NCBI GenBank assembly: GCA_036874045.1
Contig: JAZBRI010000008.1
Coordinates: forward strand, 7,021,001-7,085,000
DNA length: 64,000 nucleotides
Direction: 5' to 3'
Origin: Cymodocea nodosa
Taxonomy: Eukaryota > Streptophyta > Magnoliopsida > Alismatales > Cymodoceaceae
Part shown: in pieces, positions 11,051 to 22,300 of the stretch
Position numbering within the stretch: the stretch's first letter is position 1
How the letters are laid out: every line of letters begins with the position of its first letter
Position numbers and translations under genes: made by a program
The notes under the pieces: model-generated
What the model was told of the DNA's origin: nothing
Seen by the model: only the letters and a program-made list of their open reading frames with translations
Databases searched by the model: none

Positions 11051-12101
11051 ATAGGTTGGATTGGGTTAGTAGCCTGCTTTGAAAAAATTTTAATTTTTTC
11101 CGATCGGCCCGTAGCCTGCGTGGGCTTTCATTTTTAAGCTGCGTCAACCTAACCCGACCCATTAATATGTTTATATAACAACGCTAGTTAGAATCTGACT
11201 AGTGGAAGCAAAATTGAGGTCATTCTTCTAAGAATTTTGATAGCAATTATTTTTGTTAGCAAAAACATTTTGTCTATGAAGTTTAATCCTTAATTTTATA
11301 GTCGGTCTGAAAATTAGATAAAGAAAAAAAAAAGTTAACATAGCTAACATCTCGTAAACTTATAACTTCTCGTAAATATGAATTCTAAAGATAATTGTTT
11401 ATAATTTTTACAAAAATTATCACCTTGGCAGCAATCTGGCATAGCCAATTAGCACACTCGCACCTCTGGTTAATTCGCACCAGACTGCACTGAACAAATT
11501 GACTTGGATCCTTGATCAGCTTCACTGCCTATGGACCAGTGTTTCTGGGCCTTTGAGGTTTTGGAGCACCTTCCCTTGAACACAAAACACAAATATAACT
11601 TAGATAGTTTGACTAACTGTGATAGTTTAATTGATTAAAGTTAACCGTTTTCACCGAAATCTGAATTATGGTAAATATAAAGACACTACTGTCGTTACTG
11701 AAAAAGCATAGTTCAGAATGCTTTGCCGAACAAAGCATCCTGATTATTTTAGGATAAATAAGCATCTCTGTGATGTTGGTTTGCATTGTACTGTGGTCTT
11801 CAATAAACTTTCACATCTGATAGCTGCGAACTTATTCCTTTATCCTTTCCTCAAAGGAAGGAATAAAGCAACCCATCTTAATCAAATGGTCTTCAAAAGA
11901 TAAGAAATTCTTTCTCCAATAGACTACACAATTCAAGGTCTGCCGCGTTGTTCTTTCGTATCTAAATAAAATAGGCACTAAACAGAGAGTTCCACCCTTA
12001 CACCAGTCATGGCAGAAGGCTTAAATTGAGCAGAACCTGCAATTGTCACCTTGGGCTTCACTTCGCTTGGTCCATGTTGTGATTTCCAGAGAAATATTGC
12101 C
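11051..12101. other. Region upstream of the ERD7-like gene
   Basis: No gene is seen. Around 11040-11165 there is a run of GGGTTGAGTCG / GGTTGGATTGGGTTAG and CCTAACCCGACCC phrases; a related run lies at 14410-14550, so the gene is bracketed by two diverged copies of the same low-complexity repeat. The sequence becomes less AT-rich from about 11400. A TATA-like AAATAAAAT lies at 11963-11971, without other support. Confidence 0.5.
12009..12082 (+). promoter_or_regulatory. Two short upstream ORFs before the main start
   Basis: ATG at 12009 opens a six-codon frame ending TGA at 12027-12029, and ATG at 12074 opens a two-codon frame ending at 12082. Both precede the main ATG at 12102 by less than 100 bases. 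If the leader starts upstream of 12009 they could lower translation; whether it does is not visible. Confidence 0.4.
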
Positions 12102-14145
12102 ATGAGTGGTTGCTGCAGCAAGGCAAGGACCTCATCTCCATCGAGAAAATGCAATCAAAACTCACCCCACAAGGAGGAAATCATCCTCAGGATAGCAGGC
12201 GCAACGGCCCACCTCCTGGAACCAGAAGGATTGGTGGAGCTTGCCAAGGGTGACCTGGTTGTCTTAAGCTTCGCAGAAGAAGAGGCGGTGCTCGCCATTG
12301 TCGTCAAGGTTGGTGATGACCTCCAATGGCCACTCACCAGAGACGAGCCTGTGGTCAAGGTGGATGGGTTGCACTACCTGTTCTCTCTGCTTGCTAGAGA
12401 GGACGGCGGGTTCTTGAACTACGGTGTGTCCTTCACTGGACCAGACAGCAAATTGGATTCCTTGGATACCTTCCTGAAGGAGAACGCCTGCTTCTCCTCC
12501 ATACCAAGTGGGCCTTCTGTCCCAAAACCAACAAGACCGACTGCCTCCGGTGGAGGTTATTGGCGCCAATACTTGCCGAGCATCGGAGACTACGACAAGG
12601 TCCTCGAGAAGGCGGTCGCCGGAGGAACAGGTCTGGTGATAAAAGGGATATATGCCTACACCAATGCATACTCCAACCAGGTAAAGTTAAATCAAACGCG
12701 GCCCATTTCACATGATCCCTAAATCTCGAGACCTGCACTTTTTCAACACTTTGTGACTTGAAGGTTCGGAAGGGGGCGGAGCTGCTTCAACCGAAAAACG
12801 TCACCAACAAAACAAGCACGAAGGTTGGTGACAATAAGATCAACAAGAGCATAAGAAGGTACCATGATATCTTCTACAGATCCATTTGATTCCTTCAAAC
12901 ACAGCACTAATCTCTTCTTGCTTGGATCACCTGTCTGTATGCTGCTCAGGGTGAGGAAGGTATCTGAGATGACGGAGAAGATGAGCAGGTCGTTGCTTAA
13001 TGGCGTCACCACGATCACTGGTGCGGTGGGCGCCCCAATAGCCAAATCAAAAGCAGGAAAGGCTGTTCTGGGATCCATTCCTGGGGGCGTTCTGCTTTCT
13101 ACACTGGACGCTGTCAGTAAGTAAAATCATTCCTGGACTTTTGATTTCAACACGACGACGAAAATCTTATTTAAACACCGTTCACTTATAGATTTCTGGT
13201 AATATCGAAGTGCTTTTGATCGGTAGCTACAAATATAAAATGAGTAAATCTTCCAATCTGCTTTTTTCTTTTCTTTTGGCTGATTCTTGCAGATTTTAAT
13301 AATTTCGACGCAAAATCCTAAGATCAAAACAAAATTAAAAAATTTTAAATAGACATTAATAGGTGATTTAAAATGTCGTAATTTTCGTTACATTGAAATA
13401 ATCAAAGTAAAATCATGAATTTGCAAAATTTTTCCTTCTTAAAATCATATCCAAATCATCTCAGAGTACATAACTACTTATCATCAGTAATAATTTAATT
13501 GATAAAAAAGTGATCCTCTTAGTTTCTATTAAGATTTAATTTCTGGTGAATATAAAAATTACTCATGTTGAACACTGGATTTGAAATCTGTAACAGAGAA
13601 AGTTCTGGATGCGGTAGAAACTGTTGAAAGAAAAACTGTTGACGCCACTGGTGGGGCTGTCATTATATATATATAATTTACTTTGTATGCCATTAGATCC
13701 TCGTATTATTACCTAATAAGTAATTTCCGCATTAGAAAACTGGCCTCGAATGTTAATTCTCATGTTGAACATTGGATTTGAAATTTGTGACAGACAAAGT
13801 TCTGGATGCGGTAGAAACTGCTGAAAGAAAAACTATTGAAGCCACTGGTGGGGCTGTGGCAGGGGTGGTGTCTAAGAGGTAGAAGGACCGATCAATCATC
13901 ACCATTCCACTATGTGGTAGATTTGAAATGAGGAAACAGATAAAGTAATAACATGATCATGGGTTCAATCTTTTCCTTGCAGATTTGGAGAAAACGTAGG
14001 GCAGGCAACTGAGGATTTGTTCGCCACTACAGGTCACACTGTTGGAATGGCTTGGAACTGTTTCAAGATCAGAAAGGCAGTGACACCTTCTTCTTCCTCT
14101 CTTTCTTCATCCATACTTAAGAATGCTATTAGGAAGAAAACTTGA
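12102..14145 (+). CDS. ERD7-like senescence/dehydration-associated protein (5 exons)
   Basis: Exons: 12102-12680, 12764-12858, 12950-13116, 13794-13878, 13983-14145; all introns are GT-AG and phases agree, giving 362 residues. The start is the first ATG in frame after two short upstream ORFs. Residues about 25-110 form the conserved N-terminal region (ELAKGDL, VGDDLQWPLTRDEPVVKVD). From about 170 to 350 lies the senescence domain (GYWRQYLPS, VSEMTEKMSRSLL, KSKAGKAVLGSIPGGVLL, LDAVNKVLDAVETAERK, RFGENVGQATEDLFATTGHT). The tail is Ser-rich and basic. The family is related to Arabidopsis ERD7, induced by drought, cold and senescence and linked to membrane-lipid remodelling. The MSGCC N-terminus could be acylated (inference). 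It looks intact and is the only host gene here. Intron 3 holds a broken duplicate of exon 4. Confidence 0.93.
13558..13857 (+). repeat. Tandem duplication of exon 4 with its 3' splice site; first copy truncated
   Basis: Copy 1 (13558-13660) and copy 2 (13755-13857) share about 103 bases with roughly ten differences, covering the end of intron 3, the acceptor CAG and most of exon 4. Copy 2 continues into the true exon end and donor at 13878/13879. Copy 1 breaks after GGGGCTGT and runs into (AT)n with no donor. If the copy-1 acceptor (13596/13597) were used, the reading frame would end at TAA 13674-13676, removing the C-terminal third of the senescence domain. Confidence 0.85.
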
Positions 14146-15388
14146 ATGAATCAATTTAGAGTGACCCATCCATCTTTTGTGTGTTGTGTGCTAGCTACTA
14201 CTTGGTCTAGACTGTAAACCATGGAAATTTGATATTTTATGTATATTTTATATGATATTTTAGGTATCGTAGTTGAATCTTATAAAATTTATCATGAACG
14301 AATGTCTTAAATTTAAGTTTAGATAAAAATATTATCACTATCGAAAAGATGTTTTATGCTTAGTTGTTGAAGGGTTTAGAATACTGGAAGGATCGATAAC
14401 TCTACTCTTTTCAAATGGGTCCGAAGGCCCAACCCAAAAAGTAGAAGCCCCAATAGGCTATGGTTCGATTTGAAAAAGTTAAAACTTTTTTTAAAATGGC
14501 TTGACCCAACCTGTAACCCCAGTCCATACAGGTTGACACCCATAGGTCATGTTTTTATTTATAAAAACTTTGGTCTGATCAAAGTTATTTTGATCAGATT
14601 GAAAATTTTTATATTTTAATATAAAAACTTCAATCAGATTAAAATTTAAAAAAAAATATATATAATATATTAATATTATATAAACTTAGGCAAATCGAAG
14701 TTTATAAATAATATATTTCTTTTTTTAAATTAGAGTTGAATCTAAGTAAAACTTCGATCTAATTGAAGTTTATGTATAATATTATATTTTTAAAAACTAT
14801 GGTTGATCTAAAGTAGAACTTCAGTCCAAAGTTTTTGATTTTTATAATATAAAAAATAAAAAAACTTTTGTCTCAATCAACCGAAGTTTTTATATTAAAT
14901 ATATATTTTTATTATTTTTTATATTAAAATAAAAAAATGCAACATTATTCATCATTTGAATTTTGCGACGTTCAAATTTATTTAGCCTTTAACGTTCAAA
15001 TTTTGCAATATTGAGAGTTTATTTATAAAGGAATAAAATATTTTATTTATAAATATATGGTACATAAACACGTTAACATCAAAATCAAGACATAACTCAT
15101 CATTTATTATTTATTATTTGTCAACATATTTAAACACAAGTCATAAAGTTAAAATAATTATTTTATTTTTGAATTGAAATTAAAAATATATTTTTTTGTA
15201 ATTTCATCAAATATTTTTACATTTAATATATAATTATATTTAAATATTTAAATTTACAAATTCATTAGTGAAGTCATCTTGCTATTGTTGTTTATGAACA
15301 CAAGCAAACTCCTAGTTTTTAATATACATTAATGCTTCTAAAATATTATCTTTTAATTTTATTCTTCTATCATCTAATATGTTACCAC
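14146..15388. other. AT-rich intergenic region with diverged repeats
   Basis: No gene. 14410-14550 carries CCCAACCC / GACCCAACC phrases like those at 11040-11165. 14555-14900 is a set of imperfect 60-100 bp repeats built on AAACTTCGATCTAATTGAAGTTT-like near-palindromes alternating with long A/T runs. The remainder to 15388 is A/T-rich with nothing recognisable. Confidence 0.5.
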
Positions 15389-16602
15389 TATTAGGAATTT
15401 TATTTTGATGATAAATATTTTTACTATAGTTTATAAATAAGTCTAAGTATAATAGTCACTTAATTAGACGTTAAAAAGTTATCAGAAAGTTTCATTTAAA
15501 TTTTGGATAGTTAACTTTCGAATAGTTAAAGTTTTCGAATAGATAACGTTTCTATTTAGTCGAAGAGTTATGTTAAAAACTCGTATAGTTAAACTATCTA
15601 CACGTGTATTTTTAATGTTTTAAGTTTTCACGTGTTTTCTATGTGCGTTTAGTAATGAAAATCAAAGAGTTAGATAATTATTTGAGTTTTTATACACATG
15701 AAAGGATAACTGTTCGAGTTTTATAAAGTGACTAACGAATAGATAAGTTTTCTTGTTTCAGTCTCATGTTTTGTAGGTGCAAGAACTCAAAGAGTTACAA
15801 ATAAATGTTTGAGTTTCTATAGGACTTAAATGATAAGTGTTCGACTAAAGTGGTGACTTACAAGATATTCTACAAATCTCTAGGAAGAAGAAGTTTCGAT
15901 GGATTTATAATATGAAATCGTAAAAATTCAAAATGATAGTAGAGATAGTAGAAATTCAAAATAAGAAGTGGACATAGTGGAAATTCAAAAAGATAGTGGA
16001 GATCGTGGATAATTTAAATTTGAAATTAGTACATAGGATTATGGATTAAGTGAATGAACATGCTAAATGTGAAGTTATAGTTCGACTATTATAAATATAG
16101 GGTACGAGCTGCACTACGATTATTCTAATCTCAAATATCAAGTTTAAATATTCAATTCCAATCCCAAATCTGAGTATTCAACTCAGAATATTCAAATCTA
16201 GAAAAATTCTCCAACATTAGAAGAAGTTCAAATTCCAATCAAATTCAAAAAAGGAGTTGTAACGCAAGAAGTCTAGGAGATTTGACAACTAGAGAAGAAG
16301 AGATACAGAAGTTGAGTAAAAGAAAGGAAAAGGAGCTACGTGCATAAATATCAAGTTTTGTTATACAATTCATATAAAATTAGAATAAAGATTTTATTTT
16401 CTCTTTAAATTGTATCTTGAACTATATTGTATCAGAACCGACAAATACAAAATTGTACTACAAAAGTGATTATATATTCTTTGTTTTCAATAAAGATTAA
16501 AATTTTATTTGTGAGTGTTTTGTGCTCTTATTTTATATGTTGAAAATTTTTTAATTTCTAAAGACACAATTCACCCCGCTCTTGTGATATTATGATCCTA
16601 CA
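15389..16602 (+). repeat. 5' LTR of element B
   Basis: 1214 bp, ends ATGATCCTACA just before the primer-binding site. It contains actATTCGAGTTTT-type repeats and a TATA-like TATAAATA at 16090-16097. It is collinear with the minus-strand solo LTR 8335-9502. Confidence 0.85.
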
Positions 16603-16604
16603 AT

Positions 16605-16616
16605 TGGTATCAAAAC
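16605..16616 (+). promoter_or_regulatory. Primer-binding site of element B (initiator Met tRNA)
   Basis: TGGTATCAAAAC, two bases after the LTR end, matches the usual copia TGGTATCAGAGC with two changes. Confidence 0.8.
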
Positions 16617-16697
16617 ATTCATTTATTTTGGAATCGGTTTTTCTTGTCATTTAATTAGGATCATTGGTTTATAATAGATAATAATGAAATTTTGGTT

Positions 16698-17561
16698 ATG
16701 ATTGAAGGACAGAGTACTACTTGTCCTCCTATGTTTGAAGTTAGCAATTATGGCTACTGGAAATATAGGATGAAAGTATTCTTCTAGTCAATTGATTTCA
16801 AATTATAACATATAATTAGTAATCCCATAATGTTAGTTACGACTCCATATAATATTTGGACTTTTAATGAAATGGAGTGAATGACATTGAATGCTAAAGG
16901 TTTAAACATCTTATTTTATGCTTTATCACATGATCAATTTAATAAAGTTTCTGCATACGAGATGTGACATACATTAGAAGTTGCATGAAAGTACTAACTA
17001 AGTTAAAGAATCTAAGATTAATATGTTAGTACATAAATATGAGCTTTTTAAAATGCATGAAAATGAATGTATCTCTAACATGTTTTTCCATTTTATTGAG
17101 ATTGTAAATTTCTTAAAATTTTTAGGCAAGAAATTTAAGAAAAAAGACTTGGTAAAAAGATCCTTAGACTTTGACTAAAATTTAGGCTCAAAAGACAACG
17201 TCTATTGAAGAGTTTAAAGATTTAAATACATATATTTTGGATAATCTCATAGGAAATCTGATAGCCTATGAAGTACAACATTTAGATTCAAAAGAGAAGA
17301 ATCCTAGAAGAGATTTGGCTTTTAAGGCTGATAAAGTCTCAGAAGTCATTAGTGATTCTAATGATGATTTACTTTTGTTGACCATAAAATTTAGATATCT
17401 GTTGAAGAAATGTAGGAACTTCAGGTCAGTAAAGACATTTAGAGATATGGAGAAGAAGTCATTTCTGAAGGACAAAATCATATGTTACAAGTGCAATAGG
17501 CCAGGTAACTTTCAAATTGATTATTCTCTCAACAAAAGTAAGAAGAATTCTAGAAGAAACT
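16698..17561 (+). pseudogene. gag of element B, 5' part
   Basis: From ATG 16698 the frame reads YGYWKYRMKVFF, TPYNIWTFNEME, NAKGLNILFYALS, matching the gag of element A (EYWKYRMTVFL, TPYNTWTITEKE, NAKGLNILFCTLS). Several TAG/TAA/TGA stops and frame changes break it. The zinc knuckle CYKCNRPGNFQIDY has lost its His and last Cys (CCHC to C-C-N-Y), so nucleic-acid binding would be gone. It stops at the insertion point of element A. Confidence 0.85.
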
Positions 17562-17840
17562 TGTTGAGTATTTTTGTTTTGATGATGTGTGCTGAATGAA
17601 AGTAATCATATTTCCTCAATTACTATTGCTTGTGAAAAGAAATTAAAATCATCAATTAATACAGAAAAAGTTTACTGATATAAATACTTGTCTCTATTAG
17701 ATCTGAAGTTAATAACTAGTCGTTTCGTTGCATTAATTTCTCATTTAGCTAAACGTTAAGTTAACGTGTGTTTTTATTGAAAAACATGATATGTTTTAAT
17801 GTTATATCTTCTGTATCATGAACAGTGCACGTTTAGACAA

Positions 17841-18310
17841 CTCGTTAAGTTAGAGTTTTGTTTGTATAGAGGTCACGTGAGAACTCGTTAAGTTAGAGGC
17901 CTAAAGGTTAAAATAGGTCACGTGATAACTCATTAAGTTAGTGAGTAAAAGAAGAGATGAACTCGTTAAGTTAGTGTTATACACGTGGTGAAATTATAAG
18001 TTATGAATGTTGTATTGTATCACGTGAGGTGCACATGTTTAACTCGTTAAGTTAACATAACTAAACGCGTTGAGTTGCTATATTGAACACTAAGGCAACA
18101 CGTTAGGTTAGCGTTATAAACTTAAGTTGTTATTTTTGCACGTGGTAAAATTCTTATTATAAAAACATTTGTTTATTACTGGTTCGTTGAGTTATCATAA
18201 CACAACGGAGATGGTTCGTTGAGTTATCATAACACAACGGAGATGGTTCGTTGAGATAGCATAACACCACGAACTTAGTTCGTTGAGTTAGCTACAGTAC
18301 TTGTCACGTG
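17841..18310 (+). promoter_or_regulatory. U3 array of CACGTG boxes and CTCGTTAAGTTA repeats
   Basis: Perfect CACGTG palindromes at 17874, 17919, 17982, 18021, 18139 and 18305, alternating with CTCGTTAAGTTA at 17841, 17884, 17962 and 18043 (and CTCATTAAGTTA near 17933), then three GGTTCGTTGAGTTA-type units (18182-18255). CACGTG is the plant G-box core bound by bZIP and bHLH factors and part of ABA-response elements. All lie 300-770 bases upstream of the TATA box. The 3' LTR keeps the same six boxes. Confidence 0.75.
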
Positions 18311-18607
18311 AAATGGCACATGAGGAACTCGTTAAGTTAGAAACGTTAAGTTATATATATACTTGTGTTACTCGTTTAGTTAACATTAAAGTAACGACTT
18401 CTTATTACACTAATAAAAAACTTTTGGACGAGAAAGTTTATTTTGCAGGAAATTTTTCAGAGATCCAAGACTGATGATTAAAGAAAATTCAAAATATAAA
18501 CGTGGGTTAGAATGTGTGTGTTTCGATGAAGGAAAAAGGAAAGACGTGGAGAAGTGGAAAACTGGTAGTGGTTAAACGTGAATGATATGCATGAAATGAA
18601 GATACAG

Positions 18608-18615
18608 TATAAAAG
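18608..18615 (+). promoter_or_regulatory. TATA box of the element-A LTR
   Basis: TATAAAAG in CAGTATAAAAGGCATAGAATT, identical in the 3' LTR (29483-29490) and in A' (54825-54832). Good plant TATA consensus. Confidence 0.75.
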
Positions 18616-19175
18616 GCATAGAATTCTCGTTGATCAATTTATCCTTGCACACAAAACGAAAAATCTTTTCAAGGATCAAACCATCCCTGCACATCAAAAG
18701 AAAAATCTTTTTCAGGGATCAAAAACACCTTCTTGAGGAAAATCTCTCAAGTGGAAGAAAGTTCAATGAAGCATAAAAAGGTAAGATTTTTGTCACTGAA
18801 GATTTGAAGTATTAGAAGAAAGCAAATTCGGTGAAGCATGAAAAGACAAGATATTCGTCACTGAAGAATTGCTGAAGAAGAAAAGAAGAAGGAAAAAGAT
18901 CTCAAACTGGGAGAAAAGTTTTAAATTCCGCAAATTAGTTTTCTTTGTTTGTAGTTATGAAATTGTTTAGATGATACATGGTATCGAAATATAATTGCAT
19001 CTACAATTTCTGAGGAGAATTAAATTGTATATTATAATTGAAACCTTGAATAAAAATGATTTTATGAAAACAATGTCTCGACATGTTTTTGAGTTTTAAA
19101 GTTTAAATTATATTTCAGAAAATATTAAAGATACACAATTCACCCCCCTCTTGTGTAGCCATATAATCCTACAAG

Positions 19176-19187
19176 TGGTACCAAAGC
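19176..19187 (+). promoter_or_regulatory. Primer-binding site of element A (initiator Met tRNA)
   Basis: TGGTACCAAAGC two bases after the LTR end; the consensus TGGTATCAGAGC is changed at two places. Confidence 0.85.
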
Positions 19188-19374
19188 TTTCTTAATAATC
19201 TTTGATATAAAATCGATACCAACTTATTTAATATCATTGCTTATTCTACCTTCCTTGTTTTTAAACAGAAATTAATATCTAGCATACATTTAACTTTATT
19301 GATTTAAGGCTCAAGTTGTTTTAAAGTTTTTAGACTGTTTAAAATCAAATAGGTTGAAAAAAATCTAAGGTAAA

Positions 19375-22300
19375 ATGGCTACTGGAAATGGTAATTTTTC
19401 TTTATATGAAGGCCAAAATCTTAATCGTCCTCCTTTATTTGATGGAATACATTTTGAATATTGGAAATATAGGATGACTGTTTTTCTTCAAAGTATAGAT
19501 CATAAGTTGTGGTTCATGATTTCTAAACCATATACTCCGTTAACTACCCCTTATAATACTTGGACAATTACTGAAAAAGAAAATGAAACTCTGAATGCTA
19601 AGGGCTTAAATATTTTATTTTGTACATTGAGTTATGAACAGTTCAGTAAAGTGTCGGCATATAAATCTGCTTATGAGGTATGGCATGCATTAGAAGTTTT
19701 ACATGAAGGTACTTCTCAAGTTAAAGAGACAAAAATAAACATGTTGATTCATAAGTATGAACTCTTTAAGATGCATGAAGACGAAAATATTTTTGAGATG
19801 TTTTCTAGATTTCTTGATATCATAAACTCTTTAAAATGTTTAGGAAAGAATTTTGAACAGAAGGATTTGGTGAGGAAAATTCTCAGATCCCTAAGTTCTA
19901 AATGGTCTCAGAAAGTAACATCAATTGAGGAATCAAGAGATTTAAATGTTTATATTATGAATGAACTTATAGGAAATTTAACAGCTTATGAAGTTCAATT
20001 AAATGAATCACTGAGTTACAACAAACTAAAAGTGAAGAAAGAAATAGCCTTCGAAATTAATTCAGATTCTGATATATCTACTGATTCTAACAAGGATTTA
20101 ATTTTGCTGACTAGGAAATTCAAGAAAGCATGGAAAGCTAGGAAACAGCAAAGGAACAAAAATGATAAACCCTCAACGTTAAAATCATTGAATGACAAGA
20201 ATTCTTCATCCAGAAAGTATGTATGTTACAACTGTAAGAAACCTAGACATCTTTCTCCAGATTGTCCTATGAGGAAAAATGAAAAGCAAAGTAGGACAAA
20301 TCAGAAGAAGATGGCTCAGAAAACTCAGAAAAAGTTTTACAAGAAAAAGGCTTTGAAGGTCACTTGGGATGACACGTCTAAAGAGTTTGAATCTGAGGAA
20401 TTAGCATCAAAATCTTCACATTCAGAAGGAGAACAAGAGTTAGAAGACGTTGCTCATGTGTGCTTCATGGCAGATGAGTCTGAGGAGGAAACAACATCAA
20501 AATGGATCTTGGACAGTAGAGCGTCAAGTCACATGACCGGACAAAAAAGTCTATTACAAAATTTTACAAATACCATGAAAGGAAGTGTAACATTTGGAAA
20601 CAAAAGCAAAGATAAAATCATAGGTATGGGCAATGTTCAAATAACTCCTACTTGTGTTATTTCGAATGTACTATATGTAGAAAACCTAGGATTTAATTTG
20701 CTGAGTGTCATAAAACTAACTGAAAATGGATATTATATAGTGTTTGAAGATAATGTATGCAAAATAATTGATAAAAATACAGATGAAATTAAATTTATTG
20801 CTAAAAGAAAAGGTTCTGTATGTATTTTATCTTTACCTTCTGGTGTAGTTGATTTAAATTCATGTTTGCTAGTTGAAACTAGTGATGCATATCTATGGCA
20901 TAAAAGGATTGGACATATAAATATGAGACTATTACATAAACTATCTAGAAAACATTTAGTGAGAGGTTTACCAAAGATTAAATACTTAAAGAACTTTATG
21001 TGTGATGCATGTGAGTTAGGTAAACTTCACAAAAACTCTTTTAAATCCAAAACTGATATTTCAAGCAAGAGAGTCTTAGAACTTACATATATGGATCTAT
21101 TTGGACCAACAAGAATCATGAGTCTTGGTGGTAAACGGTATGTATTTGTTTTAGTAGATGACTTCTCTAAATACACTTGGGTATATTTTCTAGCATCTAA
21201 GACAGAAGTTTTTGAAAAATTTAAAATGTTTTGCAATTTTGTTCAAAATGAGCAAAGTGTCTCTATTCAAAAACTTAGGAGTAATCATGGAACTAAATTT
21301 GATAATGATCAAATGGATAACTATTGTAATGAGCATGACATTGATCACAGATTTTCTTTTCCAAGAGCACCGTGTCAAAATGGTGTTGTTGAGAGAAAGA
21401 ATAGATCACTTCAAGAAATGGCTAGAACTATGTTGAATGAACATAAGTTACCTCAAAATCTTTGGGCTGAAGTAGTAAATACAACTTGTTATGTTATTAA
21501 CAGAAGTCATTTAAGACCTCATGTTAATAAAACTCCTTTTGCAATTATGTTTAATAGGGTTCCAAAAATTTCCTATATGAAACCATTTGGCTGCAAGTGT
21601 TTTATTCTTAATACTAAGGATAAAAAGGATAAATTTCAAGCCAAATCGGATGAAGGAATTTTTGTAGGTTACTCTACTAGAAGTAAAGCCTATAGAGTAT
21701 ATAACAAGACTTCTAGGACTATTGAAGAAACCCTCCATGTAAGCTTCAATGAAAATTCTCTTAGAGAATCTCAATCTAAAGCTGATAATGATGATATGAT
21801 CAATTTTCCAAATGAGTTAGAGATCAATAGAGAGATTGATGATTTATCTGAGAAAATCAAAAATATGAACTTAAATGATCAAACTAATGATGAAAGTGAT
21901 GGACTTTCAGATGTTGATGAGAATATTGAGGAAAATCAGAGAAATTGGCGTTATTCTTCATCACATCCCATTACTTAAGTCATTGCTAATATTAATGAGG
22001 GAGTTAAAACTAGAGCTTTAGTAAATTTAAATAGTATGTGTATGTTTGTTTCTATGATGGAACCAAGGAATATACAAGAAGCATTATCTAATGAAAATTG
22101 GATAGTGACAATGCAAGAAGAACTAAATCAATTCATCAGAAATGATGTATGGGAATTAGTTTCTCCACTAGAAAATTAGTCCATAATAGGTACAAAGTGG
22201 ATCTTTAGAAACAAAACTAATGAAACTGGTCAAATTATAAGGAATAAAGCTAGATTAGTTGCACAAAGGTATACACAGGAAAAAGGATTAGATTATGATG

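Larger units (their letters stand above)
17562..19173 (+). repeat. 5' LTR of element A
   Basis: Begins TGTTGAGTATTTTTG, ends ATCCTACA. The upstream part holds the CTCGTTAAGTTA and GTTCGTTGAGTTA repeats with six CACGTG boxes; the TATA box is at 18608; the C-rich CACCCCCCTCTTGTG near the end is typical of SIRE LTRs. Confidence 0.95.

Noticed and set aside
12155..13078. Minus-strand open frames of 67-111 residues
   Set aside because: They are shadows of the G/C-richer exons of the ERD7-like gene; their translations show no family.
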